A stretch of DNA of 64,000 nucleotides. Origin: Paragordius varius. Taxonomy: Eukaryota; Nematomorpha. This document shows, piece by piece, positions 11,780 to 24,943 of this stretch (the first letter of the stretch is position 1; each line of letters opens with the position of its first letter). Made by a program: the position numbers and the translations under genes. The notes below the pieces were generated by a model that was not told the DNA's origin, searched no databases, and saw nothing but the letters and a program-made list of their open reading frames with translations. The DNA lies in NCBI GenBank assembly GCA_964247055.1, contig OZ176058.1:2666001-2730000 (forward strand), read 5' to 3'.

Positions 11780-13480
11780 TTTTTTACTTATTTTCAATTG
11801 CGCCGAAAATAGTCGGCTCGCTTTTTCAATTTAGGCGCTCTTTTTACCCGCTCCCCCCGTAAAATGCCATTTTCAAAAAAATTAAGTCCACAAAAATAAT
11901 TTTTTGAACTATTTGTCGCCCAAAGTATAAGACCGTAAAAATTCAATAAGGATTCCAGGTAATCCCTGTTAAAAGGCAAAAATTTTAGTAGTGGGTTTTT
12001 TTTAATTGGCTAAGGATATACCCGCTAAAAACCGACCCGTCATATCGAACGTGTCTTGGAGCTAAATTTCAGAAAACTTATCAGGGCATATGAGTTTAAC
12101 AGCTGCTTAAGATATTACCCGTAATAAGGCAAAAATTTAGATCGTGCGGTTTAAAACTAGCCTTTAATTAAGCCCTTCACGCCTTGAAAAATGCCCTACC
12201 ATATAATGATTTTTAGTTTTGAAGGAATTTATTAAAACTAATGAGAGAATATGGAATCAATCATGATTACAGGTATTCTTCATAAAAAGGCAAAAAACTT
12301 AATCAAGCGAGTTGTATCAGCCTCTGGGTAGGAACTACCCGCCTTAAACTACGCCACCATATCGAAATTGCATTGTTTAGGAATTTTCAAAACTTATCAG
12401 GTGATATAGAAATATTACCCGTAAAAGGCAAAAATTTAAGTCGAGATTTATCAAGCCGTTAATTAGGCCCTTTACGCCCTAAAAATGCACTATCATTGAA
12501 CCATTATTTAGTTTTAAAGCCATTCTTCCAAAAAATATTAAGAACATAAGGAATCAGGCATTCCTTTATAAAGGCAAATATTTTTATCGACATTTTTATA
12601 TTGGTCTCGGCAGGGAGCTACCCACTAAAAACTGCACCACCATATCGATACAGCCTGACTTTGGAGGCAAATTTTAGAAAACTTAGGCCATATGAGTTTA
12701 ATAAGGGCTTAAAGTATAATCCGTAAGAAGGCAAAAATTTAAGTAGAGCGGTTTTATTAAATTACCCCTTAATTGATAAAGCGCTTGCCCTTAAAAATGC
12801 GCGACCATAGAAGGATTTTTTGATTTTGAGGCTATTTTTTGAAAATTCCACGAGAGCATATAAAATCAATCATGATTCCAGGTATTATCCGAATTAAGGC
12901 AAAAATTTTTATCGATCGTTTTTTGTTTCGCCCCTGGTTAGGGGGCTACCCGGGTAAACCTGCGTCACCATTCGATACAGCATCCCTTTGGAGCCAAATT
13001 GTAGAAAACCTATGAGTCTAATAATATGGAATCCATGATAATTCCAGATTTTCTCCATATAAAGGCAAAATTTTGCCCAGCATTTCTTAACAGCTGTCCC
13101 TCCACCAAAAACAGCCCCACTATTTAGAAATTGCGTTGTTTTGGAGCTAATTTACAGAAAATTTATGAAGCCATATGAGCTCATTAAAAGCTCGAAATAT
13201 TATCCGTAACTAGGTAAAAAAGGTGAGACGTTTTTTATTAGCTATTTTGGGGCCTTTATGCCCTAAAAATATGTCATTATTATAAGTGCTGAGGTATTTT
13301 TTCGAATAACCCATGAGACGATGGTGAAGATGATTTCAAATTTGTCCTACAAAGGCATAGAATTTAACTCACCGCTTTTTCTATATAAGTCTATGGGTAG
13401 AAGTCTACCCGTTTAAAACTATGACGCTATATAAAAATGGCGTGGCTTTGGAGCTATTTTCAAAAAATTCATACGTCAGA
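11780..13480. repeat. Tandem array, ~150-bp monomer in ~300-bp dimers
   Basis: The phrase AAGGCAAAAATTT recurs, with variation, near 11971, 12131, 12283, 12425, 12572, 12729, 12895, 13062, 13210 and 13352, that is every 142-167 bases. Alternate units carry ATCATGATTCCAGG or CGCCACCATATCGA-type blocks, giving a ~300-bp higher order. Units are strongly diverged. G+C is visibly higher than in flanks. No sustained open frame; it looks like an old satellite block. Confidence 0.75.
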
Positions 13481-15178
13481 ATTTGTAAATATCATCTTTT
13501 CCTTTAAAAAGGGCCCACAAATGATTTGTTCCTTTTTATGTGCCTTGATCTCAGCTGTCTGAACACTATTTCAAAATAATACTTTTAACCATGATTTCGT
13601 AAAACCAAAATGTTAAAATAAATCATATCTGGATATTAATTTTAATAAGGGAGTGGATTTCGTTGGCCCTTTATCATCTCTTTGTTAATTGTATTAGACT
13701 TAATATGCGATAAAGTTTGATTTTGGCCTATAGCAGAAAAAATAAATTAACTTGATTTCTAGTATATTAACCGTATATATCATTTCAATATTCATGATCC
13801 TAAAGTTTTTAGCTATCGAATGATATATGATTCATCAACATCTATTTTTGGTTGCGCATTATGTAATATATTGTATAAATATATAAATTGATATTGGACA
13901 GTTCTCAATATATAAAAATTATAATGTCTAAAGAATTTATTTTTGAATTATATATATATATATATATATAGATCTTTTATAAAAAGCATTCATTTTTTAC
14001 AAACATATTAATTGCAAAGCGGTTAATATACCGATGTCCAAAATAGTATTTTTCCCTAAATTGATATGTATTTTAAAGTAATTGAAAAAAATAGTCCTAG
14101 TAATAACTGAATGATTAAACAAAATTGTTTTGGAAATAATAGATAATTTTCACATCATAGCAAGAAGCATTATTGACTACACTTTATTTTGATCATAAAC
14201 TTTAATTGTGTAATCTTTAGAGCTACTGTTTTATAATAATTAAAAAAAATCCAAGTTTTTCTTGTAAATTACTTTTCCTTTAAGCAATTTGAATTTCATT
14301 TTTTTTGCTTCTATAGGTTTAAACAATCAGAAATCTAAAAATCACTCTTTTCAATTACCACATTGAGACTGATTATTTCCTCATTTATAATTTACCAATC
14401 AAGGATTTCAGTTAGGAAATCAATGTTAATATTTTTTTAAAAATAAGACTTTTATTTAGCAAGAAGTGTCTTTTCTCTCCTTTGATCTTTTAATATAAAT
14501 GTTTATCCTAATTTCCAATTTTCTTGTTTTTTATTATTAATAATAATTATCTAAAATTTATTTTAATCTTGGACCTAATTTATTTTAAAGGGATGTATGA
14601 GGAAAAAAACTGTTTAAAAATGTTGTAAAAAAAAGTACTTAATTTAACACTTTATATATTAATTATTTTTGTAGTCAAAATCTTTTTTTTTTCGTTTTTG
14701 TGGGAAATTGATTAATAAAGAGTTTTATTAGGGGTCTTATATTTACAGGCATATTGGCTCCCTGTAATAAGATAACAAACGGCTAATTAAAATGATATAT
14801 TAAAAAGAATGTTTAATAAAATAAATCTAAATTTATTAGCTATTACATAACCGTTTTAAAAAATTATTTTAATCAAAACTCTCAGTGAAAAGGTGGGGGG
14901 GAAGCTATGAAAAGAAAAACACAAGACAATATAAAAGGTAATTTTGCGCGCAATCTATTATTCACCTGTGCTGTAATACCATATTTGCTATTTAAAAGAA
15001 AAAATAAGAAAATAACCCCCTAAAAAGATTAACATTTTCTTTTCGTGAATGAATATTTCTTTTTCTTTAAAACAAATTTTATTACCTTTATGTTAGCTTT
15101 ATGCTCATTTAAAAAAATATCCCTCCTTATGTAAAAATCTTTAATTAATAAAATTACCTTTTAATTTTGATAACACTA
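13481..15178. other. A/T-rich intergenic stretch
   Basis: TA run near 13949-13969 and a short G run at 14893. No gene seen. Confidence 0.5.
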
Positions 15179-15326
15179 CAGTATGGCATAAAACAATATT
15201 AGTTCATAAAAGAATAAAAAAATGTTTTAAAAAAACAAGGGGATATTTTGGATATGTGTTTATACAACTAAGCTTGTTTTTTTTATTCGTTTATGGACTA
15301 ATAATGTTTTATGCCATACTCTACTG
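15179..15326. mobile_element. Palindromic MITE family C, TA-flanked
   Basis: TA|CAGTATGGCATAAAACAATA ... ATGTTTTATGCCATACTCTACTG|TA. Almost fully self-complementary; the inner stem is AATGTTTTAAAAAAACAAGG. TA duplications suggest a Tc1/mariner-mobilised element. Confidence 0.8.
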
Positions 15327-15659
15327 TAATTCAAGATCAAACACATAAAAAATCATATTGAAAAAGATATTTAATAGTGATAATTTTTTCAGGTAATCTT
15401 TTTATCAGGTATCCCCTAACTTTCAAAACTAATTTTGTAATAAAACTTTTTAATATATATGTGTATATATATATATTCGATTGGATAATTACATAAATAT
15501 ATACATTTTACTAATTCAATATAATATTTCAATCATTTTGTATTAGCATGATTTCCCAACGCAAATTTTGGAAAGGTGACTTTAAAATTTATCTTTTAAA
15601 ATATTCCAATGCTTTAAAAAGTTCTTTCCACTAAAAGAACTCAATTTATTTGGATATTT

Positions 15660-15665
<6 letters not shown>

Positions 15666-15698
<33 letters not shown>
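15666..15698. repeat. TA microsatellite
   Basis: About 16 TA units. The YIYIYI frames across it are artefacts. Confidence 0.95.
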
Positions 15699-15699
<1 letters not shown>

Positions 15700-16022
15700 C
15701 CAAAAAAATATTTGCTAAAATAATGCAAGAATCGTAAAAAAAGGAATTTTGCACATAATGTGTCTTGGGGCAAATTATAATTTGCGACAAAATAAAAAAT
15801 TTTTTGCGTCGCAAAAAAACTAGCTGCCTAGCATTCTTATGCGAATTCTTTGAAAAAGATCTTTTTATTTTTGGATAAAAATAAGGGGGTATATAAATGT
15901 AATTATTATTACTTTTTATATTAGTCATTACGGATTTAAAAAATAAATGATTCCATAAAAATTAAAAAATATATTCTCGGAAAATGTGTACGCTCAATTT
16001 AAAAGATATATATATATATATA

Positions 16023-16326
16023 TATACCATTTACACTTCAAATTCACCTTGAAAAATTCACTCTTAAAAAATTCAAATTCACCCTTGAACAATTTAAATT
16101 CCCTTTAAAATAAATTATGTGTTTTTTAAGAATGAAATTCTGTTTGTAATTGAAATAATACTTAAAAAATAATAAACTAAGCCATAAAGAAATATTTCAT
16201 ATTAATAGAGTTATATTAGTCCGAAAACACATAATTTATTTTTAGGGTGAATTTGAATTGTTTAAGGGTTATGAATTGAATTGTTCGAGGGGTGAGTAGG
16301 GTTAATTTGAATTGGATATGGTATAA
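16023..16326. mobile_element. MITE family B copy
   Basis: Begins TATACCATTTACACTTCAAA and ends GGATATGGTATA. Inner subrepeats AATTCAAATTCACCCTTGAA on the left are inverted on the right, with ACACATAATTTATTTTTAGG in between. It inserted into a TA run. Confidence 0.8.
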
Positions 16327-16487
16327 ATTATTTTAAAAGCTATTAAAACAGGGGTAATTCTCTTACGTTTGAAATATTGTTTTTTTAGTTTTACAAAATT
16401 GATTTTGTTTCAATCACAACTGAATCATACATCTTGTCCTTCATTTATAACATTTTTTTTGGTTCGATTTTGATAGTTAAACACATA

Positions 16488-16560
16488 CAGTAAAAATAAA
16501 ATTACAGACAAAACGTAAAAATATAAGGATAATTTTTTTGCAAAAAACAACCATACATTA
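16488..16560. repeat. MITE family D, solo left end
   Basis: CAGTAAAAATAAAATTACAG followed by ACAAAACGTAAAAATATAAG and AACAACCATAC, directly upstream of a full copy. No partner end found. Confidence 0.6.
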
Positions 16561-16667
16561 AACATATGCAACATAAACTGAAAAAATTCGGCGGGTCGCT
16601 TGAAAAAAATAAACACTCAATCATTTTTTTAATCAAAAGTCTGTAAAAAACATACGACACCGATATA

Positions 16668-16941
16668 CAGTAAAAATTGAAATTATACGTACAAATTGTA
16701 AAAATATAAAGACAAATATTTTTTTCTAAAATTAAAATCATATTTTTGAATCGTGATTGTTTTAATTATAACAGATTGTTTTAAACTGCAAAATTTAAAA
16801 TGGAAACAATCAATTATGTAGTTTACGATTGTAATTATTTATATAGCAAAAATAAAGCATTTAAAAAGTATGGTTGTCTTTTGAAAAAATATTTGTCTTT
16901 ATATTTTTTACGTTTTGTCCGTATAATTTCAATTTTTACTG
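16668..16941. mobile_element. TA-flanked MITE family D copy
   Basis: TA|CAGTAAAAATTGAAATTATA ... AATTTCAATTTTTACTG|TA. Inner terminal blocks AAAGACAAATATTTTTTTC and GGTTGTCTTTTGAAAAAAT are inverted. About 274 bp, non-coding. Confidence 0.85.
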
Positions 16942-17348
16942 TATCTATTTATCTGGATTTTTAAATCTATGGGTAAAATTTGGAAATCTGATCAAGATAC
17001 GCCTCTGCACTATAAATCTAAATTTTTTAGTTTTGTCCAATTTTATTAATTAAAAATTGAACTATTTAAATAAATGTGTTTTCCTTAAACTCTAAATAGA
17101 ACCGTATCATTTAAAAATGTACTAATTATTATCTTTTGTGGATTCTACATGGAATATTCTTAACAACTTTATATATATGACATTAGCTAAAATAACTGTT
17201 TTTAGAAATTAATTCTCATATATAAAGGTATAGTTTTGATATTTTAATATATTCATTTATTATCATTATTTAATTTCTAAATTTAAGGCAAAAATATATG
17301 CAATTATGTTTCGTTTTACCGCTTTTTCCATGTATAATGATGTTTATA

Positions 17349-17642
17349 CAGTAAAATTTGAAATTATACGGACAAAACGTTAAAATATAAAGACAAATAT
17401 TTTTTTTCAAAAGACAGCCATACTTTTTTATAGTCACTTTTTTAAATATAACTCATTTTTTTAAATTGGAAAAGTATAAAGTTTAGATATATATCACTAA
17501 TACACTCAATTTCAAATTTACAATTGTAACTTATAGCATAAATGGAAAAATTTTAGGTTTTAAAAAAGTATGGTTGTCTTTTAGAAAAAAATATTTGTCT
17601 TTATATTTTTACCTTTTGTCCGTAAAATTTTAATTTTTATTG
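17349..17642. mobile_element. TA-flanked MITE family D copy
   Basis: TA|CAGTAAAATTTGAAATTATA ... TTTTAATTTTTATTG|TA, with the inverted GACAGCCATACTTTTTTAT / AAAAAAGTATGGTTGTC blocks. 294 bp, well preserved. Confidence 0.85.
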
Positions 17643-17764
17643 TAATACTACACCATAAATTTTTGATGTCAAATTTTAAAATTTTATCAATAGTACTCAC
17701 TGGTTAGAATGCCTTACAGATTCATAGCGGTTTGGCCGGTTATAAATTTATAGTCCGTATAAAT

Positions 17765-17966
17765 ATAAAATTGAGTAAAAAATTAAACTATAAAGACAAA
17801 ACGTAAAAAAAAAGTTTTGATATAATTCAGTATTGTTGTCGCAAATTAGTGGATATCTAATTAATTAATTAATTACACTCGATTCTACTATCATTTAGAA
17901 TTGAAATTACATAGTTTAATTTTATACTTTGGCTGTTTTCAATTCTATAATTTCAATTTTACTGTA
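17765..17966. repeat. MITE family D, diverged copy
   Basis: The right end TATAATTTCAATTTTACTGTA is clear. The left part, AAACTATAAAGACAAAACGT, is displaced, and the core ATTAATTAATTAATTACACT is unlike the other copies. Confidence 0.45.
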
Positions 17967-18070
17967 TATTTCTTAATTAAAAGAATTATTTAAAGATATA
18001 TTTATTAACATAAATAATAAAGGATATGATTTGACTTGACTTGGGGTTTTCACATATCGATTTCGTATAA

Positions 18071-18246
18071 ACAGTAGCGTATGGTATAAAACAATATAAG
18101 TCCATTAAAGAGTAAAAAATGTTTTTTTAAAATAAACAAGGGGATATTATAGATATGTGTATATAAAACTATGCTTGTTTTTTTAAAAAAAACATTCTTC
18201 TATTCTTTTATGGACTAATATTGCTTTACTCCATACGCTACTTTAT
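18071..18246. mobile_element. Palindromic MITE family C copy
   Basis: ACAGTAGCGTATGGTATAAA start and CCATACGCTACTTT end. The inner stem is formed by AACAAGGGGATATTATAGAT and TGCTTGTTTTTTTAAAAAAA. Confidence 0.78.
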
Positions 18247-18885
18247 ATCCAACTTTGCAATCGTTGGTATAAATGCAGTCGGTTATACAAAATTAAATTA
18301 AATTTTATTGACATTCATGAAAAACTGAAAATTTGAAAATAAAATGAAAATTTAGACTAGGTTTTATCCATTTTCAGGTAATAAATATTATTTTCAATTA
18401 ATTTTTTATTTAATTTTCATTTATCATTCATTATCTTACGGATTTAACAACTGTTATTACAAAACATAATCAATCCGTCATTCCATTAAAAATATTATTA
18501 ATTATATAAAATTAAATCGTGATTAAAATCAAATAATAAATATCCATTTTTTACATTTTATGACGGGCCCATATTTTTTGCTTATGACGTAAAATTAATT
18601 TTTAATTTAAAATACTTTTGATAATATCCAGTGTAATTATTTTTATTTATAAAACTGTTATTTATAGATATATAGATCATTTTTATTGTTATTGCGAAAT
18701 CCTATCTTTCTTCTTTTTTTCTGTTTTGCATTTTTGCAATTTGAAAATATAAATCGTGTGCTATTAAATTATTACCTTTATTTTGCTTATATACCTGCGT
18801 ATATAACAATTCCACCTTTCTCCATATAAAACTATCATTAAAAAACAAAAACAAATGTAATATGATTTTATGATTAATAAAAATA

Positions 18886-19026
18886 CAGTAGCGTATGGCA
18901 TAAAACAATTTTAGTCCATAAAAGAGTTAATAAAGATAGGTGCATATACAACTAGGCTTGTTTTTTTTAAAAAAACATTTTTTTATTCTTTTATGGACAA
19001 ATAATGTTTTATGTTATACCATACTG
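18886..19026. mobile_element. Palindromic MITE family C copy
   Basis: TA|CAGTAGCGTATGGCATAAAA ... TTTATGTTATACCATACTG|TA. Internally shortened relative to the copy at 18071. Confidence 0.8.
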
Positions 19027-22000
19027 TATATAATTTGTATATATGAATATGATTGCAATTACTTTTAAGGCAAAAAATAATTATTTGCGATGTTTTTTAT
19101 AACTTTTTTGTTTTTACATTGTAATATATATTTGTAAATATCCAATTTTAAAATTAATTCCCAATGACAATCTTAAAATGCTTCTTAGCTTATTTTCACT
19201 TTTAAAAAAATGTTTAAATATAAGTTGCCTAATTATGCTTAAAGAATAATACCTTTCCAACAATACAATAAAAGGGATATTTTTTCAAATTCAAATGCGC
19301 ATTCTGTTAGATATGTTATATATAATACATCATAATTTTATTGCTATACTCTCTCTCTGGGCATAATAATTTTTTTACCTTTAATTTTTTCCACTCTACA
19401 GTGTTGATTTCACAAGTTTTTTATAAATAATCTATTTTATTTTTTTTGCTGAATTTGCAAAATTCCTTTTTCTGCATTGCCTTAAATTATTTATCTACGA
19501 TGAATGATTATTTCAATTACTTTGCCTTTATTTAAAATATTTGGCCTAACGCATTTGAGATTTTATTCAAAAACAATTACTTATTATTTGATTTAAGTAT
19601 AAACACCATTATTCCCCCCAAAAATCACCTTTATTCATTGTACAAAATTTGTCTGAAACGGAAAGGTATGGATATATGTATATAATATGATTTTAAAAAA
19701 TATTTATATTACTCTAAGTGATTAGTTTCTGGCTATTTTTTAATTTTCTTTTGATAATAATTTTTTTTGGTTTTAATAATAAGTAAGCTCATATCTAAAT
19801 TTTTTTATTGTGTGTAACTCCTATTTCCAAAATTGATAATTGCGCCACAGTGAATTCTTATTTCTAATATTTGGGGAGGCCCGTAGTTAATTCAAATTTT
19901 TAAAAAATGATCTTTTTTAAAAAAATTTTAATACTCATTAATCTAGGTTCTATGTTTTAAATATATTTGCATATATGTACCGTCAATATTAATTTTGGCA
20001 GTTAATTAAACCTACATATATTTTATTCAAGTTATAAAATTATAAAACATTGTTTTAAATTTACTCATATCTTTACTCAATCTACTTTTTATGATTCAAT
20101 ATACTTATTTATATGTAAATAAATTAGTTAAAATTAATGATTTTACTATTCATTTATATTTACTTAGCTACGCACCTCACCTTTCTAAAAATGAAAGGAT
20201 AACTAACATCAATTTAGTTATGTGCGTGAACGTTTCGATTTATTTTGATAGGATTGATTTTTTTATTTGGTTCGTATTAGAGTATATTAGTTATATTCAA
20301 GGGAGGGAGGGAGAAAAAAAGAAGCGCAGTTTTAGTGTTTTCGTGATGATAATTGATTGTAAATATGTAGTATCCTATATTTTCCTTAATCAAACAAAAC
20401 AAAAAAAACGATTTATTAGGGTGCTGATAGGTAGATTTCTCCCAACTATTTTCCTCAAACATTTATGTAGGCGAAAGGGATAGATGATGAGGGACCATTT
20501 GTTGTATTTAATTTAGCCTATCAAAGTCAATGCCAAACGTCGTCGATTTCATTTATATAATATAATTTGACATTCATTGTGACACACCCCAAATTTGATG
20601 TGTTTTTTTGGAAATTGACCTCGCTTCTTTTCTATCCCCTCGCCCGTTTGATTCGCAAACAAAGCCATCATCCATGACAAATAATAAGACCATTTCAGAT
20701 AAATAACATTATGATTCATAATTGTATTTTATATATTAGGGTATTATCGTTCGGATATCAAATTTTAGTTAGTCCGTCTCGGTTGTCATGCACTCAATGT
20801 AGTATCTAATACTCACAATTCCATTTTTCCATTGTGCTTTTAAGCGCCTTATAAGATAAAATAAATTACATTAATTTCATATTTTTCTTTCTGACACAAA
20901 CATGTGCAGGTTGGAAACAAATTTATCCATTTAGCAATTTAGTGTAGTATAAAATATAAATTCGCATTAGTTGTTTTCCCCCTTTATTACCTAGGTTTTT
21001 TTTATATCTTCTCCCTTTTTCGATCGAAATGAAATATTGTAATGCCTGTGTTGCATTAGTCCATAGCAAAGAAAGAAAAAATATAAATCTATTAAAAAAT
21101 GTTAGATAGATAGGATGAGATAGATAGATAGATAGGTAATAAGGTAAGAAAGACAGGATAAAAGGGAAAAGTATTACATTATTATCATTATCTTCATCGT
21201 CACATAATTTTTCTTATGAAAAGTGAAAGTACCTTTCTCTACATATCTCTCTTCTGTGTAGGGAGGAAAATAAATTTCATTTCATAAAAGTTGTAGTATT
21301 GTTAACAGGATAAAATGAAAGAATAAAGTGCCAGTAGAGAGAGAGGATCCCCTTGAGCATAATTGCTCCCTTTAAATCTTTTCATCTCCCATTTTTCTTC
21401 GTGATGCATCTATCTATGTTGTATCCATCTGTATGTACTGATGCATACCTTTTACATCTATCTATCTACATTTAATAATTTACAATATATATTTTTTTCT
21501 TGTTTTGGCATATTTATTCTCGTAGGCGTAGAGGAAACTTTGGCAAACTTAATTCCACTATTAATTTTCCTATTCTTGATCAGACGTTGTTTTTGGTATG
21601 TGTCTTAATCTAATGTTTTAATTTGGGGACATATTTTATTTTTCCCATCTCTTTTTAAAATTTTTGTAACTTTCGTGTTTATGCGTTTTTACTGCAAGAA
21701 AAATCTATTTAAGTATCGAAACATTTTTTCAGGAATTTAATTTTTTTAGTAAATTATCACTTCTATTTCACTTTGCAGTTAATGCTAGTTTTTTATAGTA
21801 AGCAGCATTCAAACGCGTGTTTAGGTTGTGCCACAACGAATGAACGCTTGCTTAAATAAATATTTTTTTCTTGATTGTTTATTTACTTTTCTTCCATGTA
21901 TAAAATTGGTAGGTAGCTATAGGTAGGATAAATTCATTCATATATGTGTTGTTTTCTTCTTTTTATTTGCCGCGCGCTTTCCACTATATCCATCAATCTA

Positions 22001-23519
22001 TCTACCTCTCTTGGCATAAAAAAGGTTGGTAGATTTTTTTAGTGTTATATTACAACTATATTTGAACTTTATTTTGGTAGCTTATTTGCATGCACGTTTC
22101 TTTCTTCTTTTTTGCCCTTTTTCCTAATCCCAAAACCGTAATGTGTCGATATATTCCATATTTTGCTCGAAAAATTTGGATATGCACAACATTTTTTTCG
22201 CCTAATGTGGCTGGGTAAAAATTTGCAAAAATAGCTTAGAGAAGCACAATTTACTATATGTTATTACATGCAGTTTTGTTGCGATTCAAATATCTTTGGA
22301 TATTCAACATTCATATATTGAAAAACGGAATGAACTCTTTTCCATATTTTGTAAAGTGCTTTTCGAATTTGGGTGTGTATGCATAATATTTTTTTGGAAA
22401 AAATAAACCACAAAGCTATTCCATTTTTTTACATTTCCTGTTCCTAACTCAGTACATTCCCCAATACATAATTTTGACATCTTTAAACCTTTTGTGATTT
22501 TTCATTTACATTTTCTCCTATTTAAATAATATCCGTTTTAATTTATTTAGCTTTTCCATAATTTGAAATTTAAAGTCTATGAAATTTCATACATATAATA
22601 TACTTTATCCCAATCTGTGTTCTTAGAATACACATTTCTTTAATCCTTTTGCCGTTTATTCAAATACATAAATTAATCGTTTGGTCATTTATGTTTGTCG
22701 GTCAGACGATATATATGTAAATTTAAATATTTAAATTTTAGAATTTTACATCTTTTATTGAATCTAGATATTAAATATAATTCAGGTATTGGATATATTC
22801 AGCAAATTCCAGTCATTTATCCCTTAAATACGAACGAACTATTCCGAAAAATCTTATAAACATAAAAAGAAACAAATATAAACAAGAAGAGAGCAAATTA
22901 TGTATCATCGTTTTGATTGATGTATTTACTGATATTATAGCCAAATTCCTTCCTACCTAACCTATTACTAAGTCATTATATTACCTTTATTTGCTCAATC
23001 AAAAAAGAAAAACAATATGGAGACATTTATAACTTATTCCAATTACATCCTGATTTATTTTTTCACAAATAACCAACAAGCATTTAATCATTACGTCAAA
23101 TAATCTTAATTATTCATATTATTATCATCCTGAAATAGCGACAAAACTCTAATCATTCCAAAATTATCGTATTTGATCATTTATTGATTGATATTAAGAC
23201 AGAAATTCCAACATGTCAAAACGGAAACAAACATTCCAAAGGCCGACTAAAAGTATTTTTTATAACCAAATCGAATTTAAAATTTGCATGAATAATAAAT
23301 TTGTCAACATAAAGTGTAAATGGTGGTCGCCATATTTATATAAGAATGCTTATTCTCGGAAAATGGCGCAAGGGCTTTAATAAGATATTTTATAAAACAT
23401 ACATGTCTTTTCTTGTGTAATATTAATTATTTTTAAAATTGAGTATTGCATAAAATTCTTAAATTTTTTTTATAATATATTTTTTTAGTTTTTAACAATA
23501 ATTTAATTATATCTTTTAG
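19027..23519. other. Repeat-poor DNA upstream of the first zinc-finger exon
   Basis: None of the repeat families of the window is found here. It holds pyrimidine tracts, short GATA runs near 21104-21140, and GAGAGAGAGGATCCCC near 21337. The frames at 20091-20483 have no domain and A/T-rich codons. It may hold 5' exons, a promoter or enhancers of the zinc-finger gene (inference). No start exon could be fixed. Confidence 0.35.
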
Positions 23520-23680
23520 TCGATGAAGATGATAAAATCAACAATGAATCCGCCATTTTTAGTTCTAACCAAAATTTTGAGGACCAAATTAAACCCAAAA
23601 CTATAATTAGCAATAATACCAAGGTTGGATTGACTAACGGTTACCATGACAACAAAACGGAATCCTTTGCAGCCATTAAT
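23520..23680 (+). CDS. Zinc-finger gene, first recognisable internal exon
   Basis: Acceptor TTTTAG ends at 23519 and donor GTAAGT starts at 23681. After two bases of a split codon it encodes 53 residues starting DEDDKINNES and ending SFAAIN. The product is acidic then Asn/Lys/Thr-rich, with no domain. It stands out from the A/T-rich surroundings by codon-like composition and an open frame bounded exactly by splice sites. It ends in phase 0, matching the exon at 30699 across a 7-kb intron. Membership of the gene is inferred from phase, strand and composition only. Confidence 0.7.
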
Positions 23681-24906
23681 GTAAGTTTTGATTTTTATGG
23701 TTTACTTCAAAAATTTTGAGATTCTAAATTAAGAAAATTTTCAAATTGAAATTCTAACATATTTTTATTTATTTTTAATCTATACGTATAAAATCTTCAA
23801 GCGTTGCAAAAGTAACGATCCCGTAAAAATTCTTTATTATTATACATTTTACCAATTATTTCTAAAATTTTAAAATGCATACCCTAAGAAATGTTTTATT
23901 TTTGGTTTTCCGCATAAATCTCAATTTTTATGGTTTTTATTCATCAAGTAACGCTTATAGACTTTGTATTCCAATTTAATTTATTTCTGTAGGAGGCGAA
24001 TTTTTATTTTAAATTTTTCTATAATTTTTATTTATGATTTAAATATTTTTTTTACCATAATTTTTTTTGAAAATAAAGCTTAGCTTAACTTAATGGTAAG
24101 CAGGATATATATTATACCTATCGAATGTGTGCGCGTGTGATTTAATCATATTATATAAACTATAACCATTGCCATGAACGTATATATAATTTTTTTAAAA
24201 ACTGAGAAATAGCTCAGGTGAGTGAAATATATTAGAAAGAAAGAACGAAAAGAGAAGACGACAATTGTCTCATCATTATATAATTTTAATGATTGGCTAC
24301 TTATAAGGAAAGAAAAAGAGCAAAAGAGTAAGGTTGACCATTGAGCCTGGAGCAAATTTTGTTGTTGAAAAAAGGCCGAGCGTGAATATAATCGCGAAAA
24401 AGCATAAAAGAATGATAAAACACTTTGCAGTTATAACTGCGGATAAAAAATTACATAAGAGACACGTAAAAGAAAACAGAAAGTCGCACTTTTAACAAAC
24501 GGCATCAGTTTATAAAGCTTAAAGTTGGGAATTGAACTTTGTTTCGAATAACGAGCCTAAAGCAAATTTTGTTGTTGAAAAAAGCGAACGTGAATATAAT
24601 CGCGAATAGCATAAATAAGAATGATAAAACGCTTTGCAGTTATAACTGCGGTGAAAATGGCTTAAGTTACAAAAGAGAGATAGAAAACATCAAGTTACAA
24701 TCTTTTAAATTATGATAAAATTTAACGGTATTAATTTTTAAAGCTTAAAGTTGAGAATTGAACTTTGTGTCGAATAACGAGCCTGAAGCAAATTTTGTTG
24801 ATGAAAAAAGCGATGGCGAGTGTAATCGCGAAAAGCATAAATAAGGATGATAAAACACTTTGCAGTTATAACTGCGGACAAAGAATTACATGAGAGACAT
24901 AAGAAA

Positions 24907-24943
<37 letters not shown>

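Noticed and set aside
15582-15928. Minus frames with YIYIYI runs (also near 6386 and 24738)
   Set aside because: These arise from translation of TA microsatellites.
20091-20483. 130-codon plus frame
   Set aside because: No domain, mixed hydrophobic/basic composition typical of translated A/T-rich DNA, and an overlapping minus frame of similar quality.
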